From Shinisaurus crocodilurus (lineage: Eukaryota > Chordata > Lepidosauria > Squamata > Shinisauridae), in assembly GCA_021292165.1 (NCBI GenBank), contig JAHFWL010000433.1, positions 499,001 through 563,000 of the forward strand: 64,000 nucleotides of DNA, in the 5' to 3' direction. Positions within the stretch are counted from its first letter, which is position 1. Each line of letters opens with the position of its first letter. Made by a program: the position numbers and the translations under genes. The notes beneath the pieces are model-generated. The model worked only from the letters and a program-made list of their open reading frames with translations. It was not told the DNA's origin and did no database searches. Positions 40,872 through 50,851 of this stretch are shown in pieces.

Positions 40872-41160
40872 GACCAGGAGCCCTCCAGATGTTGTTGGCC
40901 TGTGGCTCACGCTGGCTCAGCTTGTCTGAGCGTGGAAAGCTAAGCAGGGTCAGGCCTGGTTATTACTTGGATGGGAGACCCCTCCTCTAGTTTCCTGCAC
41001 TGAGCAGGGGGTTGGACTCGATGGCCTTGTAGGCCCCTTCCAACTCTATGATCCTATGACTCCAACTCCCAGCAGCCCCCACCAGCATGGTGATCAGAGA
41101 TGATGGGAGTTGTAGCTCAATAACATCTGGAGTGCCACAGGTTCTCTACCACCGGTTTGG
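40872..41160. mobile_element. hAT-like foldback MITE carrying a 5S SINE
   Basis: The left arm ACCAGGAGCCCTCCAGATGT..TGTTGG stops at 40897. After the SINE the arm continues ACTCCAACTCCCAGCAGCCC, and the right arm is GATGGGAGTTGTAGCTCAA..AACATCTGGAG. Excising the SINE rejoins the palindrome. Confidence 0.7.
40898..41059 (+). mobile_element. 5S-rRNA-derived SINE with CR1 tail, copy 4 (reference)
   Basis: GCCTGTGGCTCACGCTGGC, TTGTCTGAGCGTGGAAAGC, AAGCTAAGCAGGGTC (box A), GCCTGGTTATTAC, GGATGGGAGACC (box C start), CCCTCCTCTAGTTTCC, CTGAGCAGGGGGTTGGACTC, GATGGCCTTGTAGGCCCC, TTCCAACTCTATGATCCTAT. The 5S-derived part spans the first ~95 nt and the CR1-like tail the last ~65. The only plus-strand copy, and the best preserved. 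Confidence 0.9.
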
Positions 41161-42171
41161 ATAGTAAGTGATGAAAGACTGTTTATCTCTCTATCTCCTG
41201 TTGATGTTCAAAGCAAACAAAAAGAAAGGAAGATCCATCAAGGATGAAAAACTGGTCTTTCCAAAATGTCCCTGGGCTGTTGCATAGTCACACAAGGGGC
41301 ATGTGTCAGAGAACACCGTCATTAGCCTATGGTGAATAATGTACTTGAGCTGTCTCATGGCAATGGAATATATGCAATGCAGAAGGTGTACCCAATGAGG
41401 GGAAGGAGATGGCCTGGGGTGGTCGGGACATAGAGTCATCTCCTCTTTCCTGGAACCAAGGGGCTTCACTTCTCCTTTTCGTGTCCTATCACTCAGCTAA
41501 CAGGAAGTCCATTTGCACCCAAAGCCCGGATGCTGAACTGTTGACACATGCACGCACCCAAATCTTGCACAAGATTTCAAGGGGTTCTCCTCTCCCTTAC
41601 TCACTCCTCTACCTTAATCTAGCTCCCCTGTCTGTTCTCACCTGCCTGGTCTCTTCCTTCCTCTTTGTTGTCCTACTGTTGCACAAGACGAAACCAAAAC
41701 TGAAGCATACAAGTGGTGGCCGGGGGACTCCAGAGCGGGAAGGGATCCGGGACATCCTGCATCACTGGGGAGGTGGGGTGGGTCATTTACTGGAGCTACT
41801 GTCAGGCAGTTTCTAAATGCAGCATCCTACAAGCTCCGTTCACATCCACTTCCCCAAACAGCCAGCAGTGTTGAGTAAAAACTTTCCTGGGTGATAACGG
41901 GAGCTGAAATCAATCCATGAATCGTTCTTCTAAACTAAAACTGAAAGCTCTAATGAATGAAGATGGGAGAAGGAGAATCATACTCTTTATCTGGAGTCTT
42001 TGGCCTAACCTGGGAACATACGATGGGGAGACAAATGAAACCAGTTTTCCATGGATGTTAATGCATGTCTGCATTGTTGGGCATCAAGGCCCCGAGAAAG
42101 CTGGACGAACGGCACAGAGTGCATTGCACCTTCCAAATCAGAATCAGTGTGACATGGCAGCTTCTGGCATA
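41161..42171. other. Unannotated 1-kb stretch
   Basis: No repeat family shared elsewhere. The 135-codon frame at 41409-41816 contains a Leu/Val-rich patch (about residues 68-95) but no recognisable domain. Confidence 0.4.
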
Positions 42172-42308
42172 CTGCCTTCCCCAACCTGGCACCCTCCCAA
42201 TGTGTTGGACTACAACCCGCATGGTCCCTACCCAATTGCCCTGCTGTCTGGGGGATGCTGGGAGTTGTAGTCCAACATATCTGGAGGGCACCAGGTTGGA
42301 GAAGGTTG
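42172..42308. mobile_element. hAT-like foldback MITE, TSD unclear
   Basis: Left CCTTCCCCAACCTGGCACCC..TTGGACTACAACC, right TGGGAGTTGTAGTCCAAC..GGAGGGCACCAGGTTGG and AGAAGG. A clear relative of the other foldbacks, but I could not read a matching 8-bp duplication. Confidence 0.6.
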
Positions 42309-42524
42309 ACCTAAGATGCATAAGCAACTGGTTGCACTGTGTGGCTTGCACTGTAGACAGGCTGCCTATCAGTGCACATTTAACATTAACCAGCCCACAA
42401 ACATATAGGCATAAACTAAAAGGCCCACTTATCATTCGTGTTCTAGAAATATATCATTTTAATCAGTCCTTGATAGAATGATATTCACCAAACTGATATT
42501 TTCTTTTCTGCCTGTGGACAAGGA

Positions 42525-42555
<31 letters not shown>

Positions 42556-43095
42556 CGTGCGTGTGACAACTGTGAGTATCTGTGTGTGTGAGAGAGACAA
42601 CTGTGAGTATAATGTCAGACCTCTGTAGATTTAGCAAGCTGCTAGTGCTATGGCTGGACTGAAAATTTCTTTTCTGTCCATTCAGTGGGTGCAAGTGGAA
42701 ATGAAGCACCCTCGAAAAAGATTGTAAGGGGGGAAAGTAATTTCCCTGACATTTTGGGGGACAGGGGTGTTGCCAGTTTCCTTACTTAACTTTATGAGGT
42801 GGCTGAGGGTTTTCAGGCGTTTCCTCCTTGCTTTTAAAACTTTTTTTATTATTATTAAAATGCTCTGCACTGTTCACAGTGGTGCCAGGCGCTCTCTCCA
42901 GCTTCCCTGGGGGCCACACTTCCCGGAATGCCTCGGGAGCGACACCACATCCCATCGCACTGTGTCACTCCCATCCCAGTATTGTCTGCTCAGTCCATCC
43001 AGCCCTGTATAGTTTACTCTGACTGGCAGCGACTCTCCAAAGTCTTCCAGCTCACCTGGTACCTGTTCCTTTTAAAATGGAAATATCAAGCAGGA
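42309..43095. other. Unannotated, with (GT)n
   Basis: A (GT)n array passing into GCGTGC units lies at about 42525-42564. Nothing else was recognised. Confidence 0.4.
42525..42564. repeat. (GT)n / GCGT microsatellite
   Basis: About 13 GT units followed by GCGTGCGTGCGTG. Confidence 0.9.
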
Positions 43096-43103
43096 AATAG
43101 AAG

Positions 43104-43550
43104 CAGGAGGGGTGGACCAAAAAAAAATAATAATAAGCAAGGGGGGGGGGGAAGCACAATTTTGCACATTCTAATTTACATATGCTCTAAAGTCTCTCTC
43201 TCTTTGTGTCTTTAAAGGACCTTCTTGTCTCCTAAAGACACCCCTATTTGTAAAAAGGGATGTATGGACAGGGGAGAGGAGGAGGGCATCTGATTTCAGA
43301 AAAAAAAAAACCTCAGGCAGAAAGATTCAAGGGGAGTGGATGGGCAGCAGGAAGTGAAGCATGTGGGCAAAAAGCCAGCTAGTCCAGGGGGATCAGATGC
43401 AACAGAGATAATCAGGGCCCCTGTCCCTTTATTTCAGCAAGTGCCCATGGACAGCAGGGTGGTGGGGCAGATGGCATGCCAGAGATTTGGGGCTCCAAAT
43501 GGCAGATTTGGGGCTCCAGCCCCAGTGGCCACCCCCTAACACCACCTCTG
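43104..43550 (+). mobile_element. hAT-like element, GAGGGGTGG family, copy 1
   Basis: It starts CAGGAGGGGTGGACC, ends AACACCACCTCTG, and is flanked by AATAGAAG (43096-43103) and GATAGAAG (43551-43558), one mismatch. The body carries TTTGCACATTCTAATTTACA, TGTATGGACAGGGGAGAGG, GCAAAAAGCCAGCTAGTCC, GGGGGATCAGATGCAACAGA and AGTGCCCATGGACAGCAGGG. All recur inverted at 58398-58860. The 67-codon frame is not conserved between copies. Confidence 0.85.
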
Positions 43551-43554
43551 GATA

Positions 43555-43605
43555 GAAGCTGGGACCTTCTGCATGCAAAGCAGGTGATCTACCACTAATT
43601 TATGC
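43555..43605 (-). mobile_element. tRNA-derived SINE (S2), head fragment
   Basis: GAAGCTGGGACCTTCTGCAT, GCAAAGCAGGTGATCTACC; the complement of the S2 head around the B box. Very short. Confidence 0.5.
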
Positions 43606-43627
43606 CCCCTTTCCATAAGAAGTGGGA

Positions 43628-43695
43628 GTTCCCCATCAGGGAATTGAACCCCAGTCTCTTGCATGGCAGGATACTGGCCACTATACTAATGAGGA
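43628..43695 (-). tRNA. tRNA-Asp-like pseudogene
   Basis: On the minus strand: TCCTCATTAGTATAGTGG (acceptor, D arm, box A), CCAGTATCCTGCCATGCAAG (shortened, altered anticodon arm), then ACTGGGGTTCAATTCCCTG (T arm, box B) and ATGGGGAAC. It resembles the vertebrate tRNA-Asp pattern TCCTCGTTAGTATAGTGG..GGGGTTCGATTCCCCG. The anticodon stem cannot form properly and pairing positions have drifted, so I call it a pseudogene or tRNA-derived repeat head. Confidence 0.65.
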
Positions 43696-43941
43696 GAAAG
43701 CCTGTGCGATTGCAAGGACGAGTTGCTAACTCTTGATTCATGCCCAAGATTTCACAAGGAGACAATATTTAGCAAGTGCATACCTTTTCCTGCCACAGTG
43801 CTGCACTGAGTAGTAGAGAAACCACATTTTGCGGCCTTCTCCCTCTCACTTAATGATGTACAAACAAGGTTCTGGTGACACTAAAGGTGTAGACTAAAAG
43901 CCTGCAGCGTACGCTGAACTGTTATCTCTTAGTATGTAGGA

Positions 43942-44452
43942 TGGCTACTTACAAATTGCTAGAAAGGAGGACATGCATCACCAAAAATGAGAACATAAGA
44001 GGGCACTGATTTGCATATGCTAATTTATATGTATAGATTTGAATTTAGAAATAATTATTATTATTTAATTTTTTTAAAAAAAAACAACAACTATCCATGG
44101 TGTGGAAGACTGACCAGGTGACCTATGTGTCTGCCTGTTCAATCTGCTGTCCAAGTGCTGTTGATGGACAACATTTATTTCATAGATTTCATAGATAGAG
44201 TTGGAAGGGGCCTCAATGCAGGAAACTAGAGGAGGGGTCTCCCATCCAAGTAATAACCAGGCCTGACCCTGCTTAGCTTTCCACGCTCAGACAAGCTGAG
44301 CCAGCGTGAGCCATTTCTTATGATTCTTTATCGCTAAACCGGAATTGGACAGGACAGCCCTTCAAATAGAGGGCACCTTCAAACAGAGGACAGTCTACTG
44401 GCAGCCTTTCAAATAGAGGACTGTCCTCTGTAAAAGAGGACACATAGCCACC
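43942..44452 (-). mobile_element. TA-flanked MITE (family T) with nested 5S SINE
   Basis: TAGGATGGCTACTTACAAATT start, ATGCATCACCAAAAATGAG, TTTGCATATGCTAATTTATA, CTATCCATGGTGTGGAAGAC, TGACCAGGTGACCTATGTG and AATCTGCTGTCCAAGTGC; after the SINE (44181-44313) come TTCTTATGATTCTTTATCGC, TTCAAATAGAGGGCACC, AATAGAGGACTGTCCTCTG and CATAGCCACCCA. Confidence 0.78.
44181..44313 (-). mobile_element. 5S-rRNA-derived SINE with CR1 tail, copy 5
   Basis: Minus strand: TGGCTCACGCTGGCTCAGC, TTGTCTGAGCGTGGAAAGC, AAGCTAAGCAGGGTCAGGCC, GGATGGGAGACC, then a tail lacking about 30 bp of the CR1 part (the GTTGGACTCGATGGCC segment). It sits within a family-T MITE. Confidence 0.87.
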
Positions 44453-45302
44453 CATTGTATGGCACCTTTAAATTTCACAGAGTCTCTTTTTAGCTTGCCA
44501 AGTCAGCAGCCAATTTATGGACAGAGCAGTACAGAGCACCATATGGACTTCAGTTAATTGTTTTTAAAAGTTTATTTGCCTGCACTGTGGAAACTGATGG
44601 ACCATGTGTTAAAGGGAAGGATTCCCAACTCATTATGCTACTGTCATCAGTTGTTCAGCACATAACTTGGGTTGTACAACATCAGCCTCACATTTGGATG
44701 AAATAAACCTCAAGATTTGGTGCTTGTGTGGGTTTCCTGCTTTCATAATTTATCTTTAACTCAGTTATTTCACCACAAGCCATGATTGGCACTAGGCAGA
44801 CTCAGTCCTTGAAATGTGTCATCCAGGTAGAATAGGAGCGATACAGATTTGGGTGAGTTTTTTTAAAAAATATTGTTTAAGGAGTGTAACTAATCTGTCA
44901 AGGCATCAAGGAAGCATATCAACAATGGAGGATAACATTAAAAGTGCACTCCTTCCCTTATGACCAAATCAACGTGGAATCAGATTCCACCCTTCAACTG
45001 GTATACAGTAACCGAGTAGGGAGGTTTTTACCCCACCCCCCCATCCAACCCCTAGCAATGGACACGTCACCATTTTTATTCTTCGGTGCAAGCATATAGT
45101 TAAACAAACTGCAGTGAAGGCACTTGCAAGTTCATTTCTTTAAAAAGGAAAGAAAGAAAGAAAGAAAGAAAGAAAGAGGTCCTGTTATGGTTTGACCAAT
45201 GTTGGCAAGTGAAATCCAAGGAAGCTCCTCCTGTTTGGAAAAGTGTCTGATGTCTGATGCTCTATTTTCCTTGCTCTTATTGACTAAAATATATTCCCAT
45301 AG
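44453..45302. other. No recognisable feature apart from an AAAG array
   Basis: About 850 bp; an (AAAG)8 array is at 45147-45178. Confidence 0.4.
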
Positions 45303-45680
45303 TTTATTCATTTATTTGTTACATTTATGGATCGCCCATCTGGCCGGCAAACCAGCCACTCTGGGCGATGCACAACACAATAAAATACAGAATAAAATAC
45401 ATTTAAAGCAGTATAAAATTTTAAAATCTTAGCCCACCCCATATTCCCACCTGAACAGCCATCTTTTTAGTGAGCGGCGGAAGCTCAGAAGAGAGGGGGC
45501 ATGATGGAGGTCACTAGGGAGAGAGTTCCACAGTATGGGGGCCACCACAGAAAAGGCCCTCTTCCTCGTCCCCACCAGTCTAGCTGCTCTGGCTGAAGGG
45601 ACAAGGAGAAGGCCGTCTGTGGCAGATCTTGTTGAGCGGCCTACTTGGAGTTGCTGGAGACGCTCCTTGCTTCATACATT
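45303..45680 (-). pseudogene. L2 LINE, ORF2 tail and 3' UTR
   Basis: Closely similar to 50127-50490. Minus-strand coding remnants (TRKRAFSVVAP-type region near 45545-45560) precede the 3' UTR, which contains ATTTTAAAATTTTATACTGC, TGCATCGCCCAGAGTGGC and GGGCGATCCATAAATG. 5' truncated. Confidence 0.75.
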
Positions 45681-45761
45681 TCCAGCTGGGTGCCATTGGA
45701 AGCACAAGAAAGAAGGCACCTGCGCCTGTGCATCACTTGTCCATGAGGGCTCCTTCTATTG

Positions 45762-45878
45762 CAGTGTTCTCCAACCTTGGGTCCCCAGATGTTTTTGGCT
45801 GACAACTCCCAGCATGCCCCAGTCAGCTATGCTGTTGTAGGCCAAAAACATCTGGGGACCCAAGGTTGGAGAACACTG
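45762..45878. mobile_element. hAT-like foldback MITE
   Basis: CAGTGTTCTCCAACCTTGGG at the left and its perfect complement at the right, with an exact 8-bp TSD TTCTATTG (45754-45761, 45879-45886). Inner arms are CAGATGTTTTTGGC and GCCAAAAACATCTG. 117 bp. Confidence 0.92.
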
Positions 45879-45969
45879 TTCTATTGGAACTCCTGCCTAA
45901 GAGCCTCCTTCACCCTCTTCCTAGGCAGCTGTTCAGCAAAGGGTCTCAGAATGGGAACCAAATTAGGCT

Positions 45970-46275
45970 GGCCCTAAGTCCTCTTTTACAGAGGACAGTC
46001 CTTTATTGGAAGGGCTGCCCGAGGACTGTGCTCTATTTTGTAGGCATCCTCTATTGGAAGGGCTGTCCAAGCCCATCCACAGCACCTGGACAGCAGGCTG
46101 GGGTATGCTGGGGGTTGTAGGCCCTTTTCCTGTCTAAACATGCATAGGATTGTGCCTTTAAACAGAAAAACAATACATCTCACCATTTCTACTGAGGAGG
46201 ATTGTGATCTGGTGACCTGTGTGCCTGCACTCTCAGTCTGCTGTCCAGCTGCTAGTGGCTGATATGATGATCCCA
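45970..46275 (+). mobile_element. TA-flanked MITE (family T) with a foldback end
   Basis: TCCTCTTTTACAGAGGACAG, TTATTGGAAGGGCTGCC and GGGCTGTCCAAGCCC (45978-46075); then a half foldback of the 3638 family (46085-46160: TGCTGGGGGTTGTAGGCCC..TGCATAGGATTGTGCC). Then ACAATACATCTCACCATTTC, GGTGACCTGTGTGCCTGC and CAGTCTGCTGTCCAGCTGC (complement-side words, 46165-46255). Confidence 0.55.
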
Positions 46276-46479
46276 TTTAATCAATGTGAGTCAAATGTGT
46301 ACATTTCAAAAATGTGCACAGTAGATGCATACATTTGGGGGAAATGTGCATTAAAATGCACATGAATTTTCATGTGAAAGAAAGAAAGAAAGCTTGCAGT
46401 TTGATATGGACACAAGTCAGAATGAGCTTCGAGGTGGAATTCGGAGAACTTTGATGAGCTCGAGTTTTGCCAACTCCCA

Positions 46480-46545
46480 CATCGTAAGAAGAGCCATGCT
46501 GGATCAGACCAAGGGTCCATCTAGTCCAGCATTCTGTTCATACTT
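46480..46545 (-). mobile_element. CR1-group 3' terminus fragment
   Basis: TAAGAAGAGCCATGCTGGAT, CAGACCAAGGGTCCATCTAG and TCCAGCATTCTGTTCA, the complement of the 36082-36642 terminus. Confidence 0.75.
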
Positions 46546-48083
46546 CCCTACTCTTGTGTGATGGTCTTTTCACCATAAGATGATATTTTCATGGGTAGTT
46601 CAGGGAAGTGTCACTAAAACTCTAACGAATGAAGTGTGTGTGTAGTGGAGGGGGGAACACAACATTTGACACAACATTTGACACTGAGTAAAATATACAA
46701 TGAGTAGTGTTTATTTTTAAAGGCATGGCTGATTTTGCAAACCGCTGGGTGTGCAATCCAATGCACACTTCTTAGGAGCCAGGACAGGAGTGTCCCACTG
46801 ATCCAAGAGGAACTCATTTCCCAAGAAACATGGGCTGCATGAATGTCAGTAGGTACAGAAGATGAGATAATGGTGATTTCATGCTACGGGGTGAGAAGAA
46901 TTAATGTGCTAAATGTAGATATATATTTTTCCTTGTGAAGAGTTGCACAATTCTGGGGGTTCATTATTGAAGGAGTGGTTGGTCCTCTTCGAATCACCAG
47001 GCACTAGTTTACTATACTAGACAAGATATTGGGCTGGGAAGGCTTGTTCTTTGATCCGGTATGGCAAATGTGTCATTTTTACATTCCAAAACCAGTTTCA
47101 AAGCCCAGTTCTTTGTATTCACATGCAAAGCAGGTGCCAGCATTAAAAGGAGGAAGTGCTCTGCAGTGGTTATAGTACAGAACCAGGAATCATAACTCCA
47201 GCTTCAGTTTCAGCAACTATAAAATGAAGATAATAATACTGTTCTTGCTTCTTACAAAGCATAATGAATGCTTTAAAAACACATTTTGATCTTCAGATGA
47301 AAGGTGCTGGACTTAAAGAGGTGCAGCCAAAATGTCACCCTTTTGGAGATGATTGCTTTACAGTAGGATGGTCAGGTTGAACTGGTGCTGTTTTTGGTAT
47401 ATTAGTCTTACTAAGCAGGTGTTCACACCTTGTGTTATTCAATGCAAATTGCAGTCATTGTTTGATAGGCTAAACATGTGAAACTGCAGGAATTATGTGA
47501 TGAATCACCCATGGATCACCGCCTATTTTCACCGCAAACAATTAGCTAATGAGAGAAGCCATGGCCCAATCTTCATGTTACATTTTTGACAAGTTAGCAT
47601 GAAGGGAACTTAGCACGTATCTATTTTGCTTTTTCAGAGTAAAATGCTGAAAAACTGAATTTGCTTTGAATGATCATTATCAGCTTTCACCATATGAGGA
47701 ATCTAAAAATCAAAAGGCATATATTTGCTATGGAAAGCCAACACATTGAAAATCAAATGATGATGACCACTGGCCAACCAATTCGCTGGAACAAATTATT
47801 GCACTGAGAATGTTGGTTAAATGAATTTGTGCAGAGCATGGATTGTGCAGAAATGGTTATGTGACTGCCTCACCATGTGTCCAGCTTGCAATTCACAGAG
47901 CAATCCAACCCCCTCAGATAGCTGTCCAAGAGGGGGTTGGATGGGTGGAGATGTCTCTCTCCCGGTTGGCCCATGTCCACCCTAGAGACCCCAGTTACGC
48001 CCGTGGTATATTCCTGCCAGTTGTATTCCGGCCAGCAGTTGGCCCTGAAATGGTGTGTTCCAGGGGCAGGGCAGGGTTGGGGC
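46546..48083. other. Longest clean unannotated stretch
   Basis: About 1.5 kb with no repeat relationship I could find, moderately A/T-rich, with only short frames. It may be unique intergenic or intronic DNA and is a reasonable place to test cross-species conservation. Confidence 0.4.
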
Positions 48084-48422
48084 TAGGGTGACCACTTACC
48101 AGATCGCCAAAGAAAGAGCACCTGCATCACCAAAAAAGAGAACAAAAGAGGACACCAATTTGAATGCGCTAATTTATATGTATGGATGTGCATTTAGAAA
48201 TAATTATTACAATTTAAATAGAAATACATTACACTTCACCATAATGTGGAAGAATGTGACCCCGGTGACTTGTGTGCCTGCCTTTTCAGTCTGCTGCCCA
48301 GGGGTTAACTGTTTATAGGCAACATTTCTTATGATTCTGTATCATTCAGCTGGAATTGGACAGGACAGCCCTTCAATTAGAAGACACCTTCAATTAGAGG
48401 ATGGGCCTCTGCAAAGGACACA
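48084..48422 (-). mobile_element. TA-flanked MITE (family T)
   Basis: TAGGGTGACCACTTACCAG, ATCGCCAAAGAAAGAGCACC, AACAAAAGAGGACACC, TTTATATGTATGGATGTGC, ATTACACTTCACCATAATG, CAGTCTGCTGCCCAGG, AATTGGACAGGACAGCCC and AATTAGAGGATGGGCC. Nearly complete without insertions. Confidence 0.78.
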
Positions 48423-48554
48423 TGAAGGATGTATGGTCCCATGAAAATGGGGTGGAGGGATTCAACCCAGCTTTAGCCAAAATGATCCTGACTTTTGTGG
48501 CCTGAAAATGAGACTATGAAATAGTTGTAGGACAACACATCTGGAGGGCACCAA
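48423..48554. other. Spacer
   Basis: No feature; ACACATCTGGAGGGCACC near 48538-48555 is a hAT-arm remnant. Confidence 0.3.
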
Positions 48555-49192
48555 AACCAGAGGCCTGCTTTCATCAAGCCATGGCTTGTTAACCATGAAC
48601 AACCCATGGTTTGTTGTTCGGTTATGGACTGTGGATCATTCACCATGGTTTGTTATCTTGGCTGGGATTAGACAACACACTACCGTGGGTTGTTCTTGAA
48701 ACATGGGTTATCACGTTGTCTGAACCCAGCTGCGCTAACAAGCCATGGCTTGGTAACCACGAACAACCCGTGAAGAGAAGCCATGGTTTGTTGTTGGGTC
48801 ATGAACTGTGGGTTGTTCACCATGGTTTGTTATCTTTATTTATTTATTTATTTATTTATTATTATATTTATACCCCGCCTTTTTTCCTGCAAGGAACCCA
48901 AGGTGGCTTACATAATCCTCCTCCTCTCCATTTTATCCTCACAACAACCCTGTGAGGTAGGTTAGGCTGAGAGTCAGTGACTGGCCCAAAGTCACCCAGT
49001 GAGTTTCATGGCAGAGCAGGGACTAGAACCCGGATCTCCCGAGTCCCAGTCCAACACTCTCACCACTACGCCACACTGGCTCTTGGCTGGGTTCAGACAA
49101 CATGATAACCCACGTTTCAACAACAACCCACACTCAAGTTCAACTCATATTCAACTCTTGAGTGTGGGTAATCGTGCTGTCTGAACCCAGCC
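48555..49192. mobile_element. GGGTTCAGACAAC-family MITE(s) with nested S1 SINE
   Basis: Two consecutive, related palindromic modules: 48565-48735 and 48735-49192. Words are GGCTTGTTAACCATGAACAA, CCATGGTTTGTTGTT, TTGTTATCTTGGCTGGG, TTAGACAACACACTACC, GTTGTCTGAACCCAG. The second module repeats TTGTTATCTT but is interrupted by an S1 SINE before GGCTGGGTTCAGACAAC (49087). The far right end is TGCTGTCTGAACCCAG. Confidence 0.75.
48834..49085 (-). mobile_element. tRNA-derived SINE (S1), full-length
   Basis: Tail (TATT)n at the left, TATACCCCGCC, GGAACCCAAGGTGGCTTAC, TGAGAGTCAGTGACTGGCCC, GACTAGAACCCGGATCTCC and CACCACTACGCCACACTGGC. The uninterrupted sister module (48648-48662, TTATCTTGGCTGGG) shows the empty site. 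Confidence 0.92.
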
Positions 49193-49220
49193 TGTGTGTG
49201 TGTGTGTGTGTGTGTGTGTA
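49192..49220. repeat. (GT)n microsatellite
   Basis: About 13 GT units directly abutting the MITE end. Confidence 0.9.
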
Positions 49221-50126
49221 TTTCAACCCAATCAGCACCCTCCTTCTTGATGGGGTGCCATTTGCATGGAAAAAAACCTAGCACAATTCACTCCACCCAT
49301 ATGGTTTTTAAAATTCACACCTGCACACACAAGCAGTTGCACCATAGGAAAGAGACTCCCACAATATCATGTACATGTGTGACAAGGAGCTGATTTCAAC
49401 TGGACCTGCTCCCTGAATAAATGTGCTAAGGTCTGCAATCTTAATCAGCCAGCTCTGTAGCCGGATCATTACTTTCTTTTTATTTCTCAAGTTGCCAGCA
49501 AAAATCCATTTCAAACCAGCTTCCCTTTCCTTTTCTGCTTAGGCTCAGTGCTAGCAAAGGACAAGCTTAAACTTTCACACATATCCAACTAAACCACGGC
49601 TACTTCCCCTACCTGTCAGAATTCATTTCAGCACACAAAAGCTAAATCTCCAGAGAGGGTGTGTGAGTCACAAGGATGGCTTAGGGGAGGATGGGATATT
49701 TTGAAGGGCTTACTCCAGCACATCACAGTTCCCCAAAACATTCAAAGCACGTAACAGATGCCTCATCCATGTGGCCTCAAACTTGTGAGATCACACAAAT
49801 GCCATTTGAGCACACATTGTGGTTCTGACTGTACACATGGGCAACGTATTCAGTTTACTGTAGCCCCTCCCATTCCAGACACATACCAGATAGGTTCATT
49901 GCAGGGCCAGTGCAAGCACTGCATGCATCTCTTTGCACGTCCGTCCCTCAATCTTGGAGTTTCCCATGAAAAAATCTGTCTTCCTTTTTTTTAATGCTCT
50001 CAATTCCCACTTTTGAGCCTGTAACTTCAAAATGCATCTACCCTTTCCGTAAGTCCTCATCCTTCCTCCAAGAGTTCAAGGTGACATACATGGTGCAGGG
50101 GCACTGGGTTGCGATGTTTGTTTGTT
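49221..50126. other. No recognisable feature
   Basis: About 900 bp; no shared repeat or exon. Confidence 0.4.
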
Positions 50127-50500
50127 TATTTATTTATTTGTTGTATTTCTGGATCGCCCATCTAGCCGGCAAACCGGCCACTCTGGGCAATGTACAACAT
50201 GATAAAATACATTTAAAATACATGATATAAAATATATTTAAAACAGTATAAAATTTTAAAATCTTAGCCCACCCCATATTCCCACCTGAACAGCCATCTT
50301 TTTAGTGAGCGGCGGAAGCTCAGCAGAGAGGGAGCATGGCGGAGGTCACTAGGGAGAGAGTTCCGCAGTATGGGGGCCACCACAGAAAAGGCCCTCTTCC
50401 TCATCCCCACCAGTCTAGCTGCTCTGGCTGAAGGGACAAGGAGAAGGCCGTCTGTGGCAGATCTCGTTGAGCGGCCTACTTGGTTGTCCCATCTTATGCT
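50127..50500 (-). pseudogene. L2 LINE, ORF2 tail and 3' UTR
   Basis: The minus-strand frame 50689-50264 contains GMRKRAFSVVAPILRNSLPS then LRHAPSLLSFRRSLKRWLF, the diagnostic L2 ORF2 C-terminus, ending at 50264. The 3' UTR has GGCTAAGATTTTAAAATT, TGTACATTGCCCAGAGTGGC and TCCAGAAATACAACAAATAA. The upstream part of that open frame (50500-50689) reads through unrelated repeats, so the start shown for it is not meaningful. A short S1-like piece (CATAACAACCCTGTAAGGTA, 50498-50520) adjoins the L2. Confidence 0.85.
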
Positions 50501-50629
50501 CATAACAACCCTGTAAGGTAGATGAGGCTGAGCAGTTAGGGGCATTTCCTCGAGCATGCTCCATGCATACAACAAATGCATAGAGGGAGTGATGGGGTAT
50601 ACCCAACCACTGCTGCCACAAAGGGTGGG

Positions 50630-50851
50630 CATGGGTGGGGCACCTGCTGAGGGTCCACAGCCCAGCAGGGGCCCACTGACAAGAACCACCCGGACTTACT
50701 CTTCTTTATAATCGCAACCTACATGTTCCCGTTTCACACTGGCCCAGGCAACAGTGGCAGTTGCAACTGTCAAGAGTGCAAGTGCTAGCAATGATGAGAA
50801 AGTGGAGGAGGAGCAACAACAGCTGGTGAGAATGGCAGTGAGAAGGTAGGC
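50630..50851 (+). mobile_element. Family Y repeat, left part
   Basis: CACCTGCTGAGGGTCCACAG, CCCAGCAGGGGCCCACTGA, TGCTAGCAATGATGAGAAAG and GGTGAGAATGGCAGTGAGAA match 11215-11790 in order. It continues at 51768 after the family-X insertion. Confidence 0.65.

Noticed and set aside
40375..40872. 165-codon plus ORF rich in His, Tyr and Cys
   Set aside because: I considered a receptor-like exon because of hydrophobic patches, but no motif or splice logic was visible.
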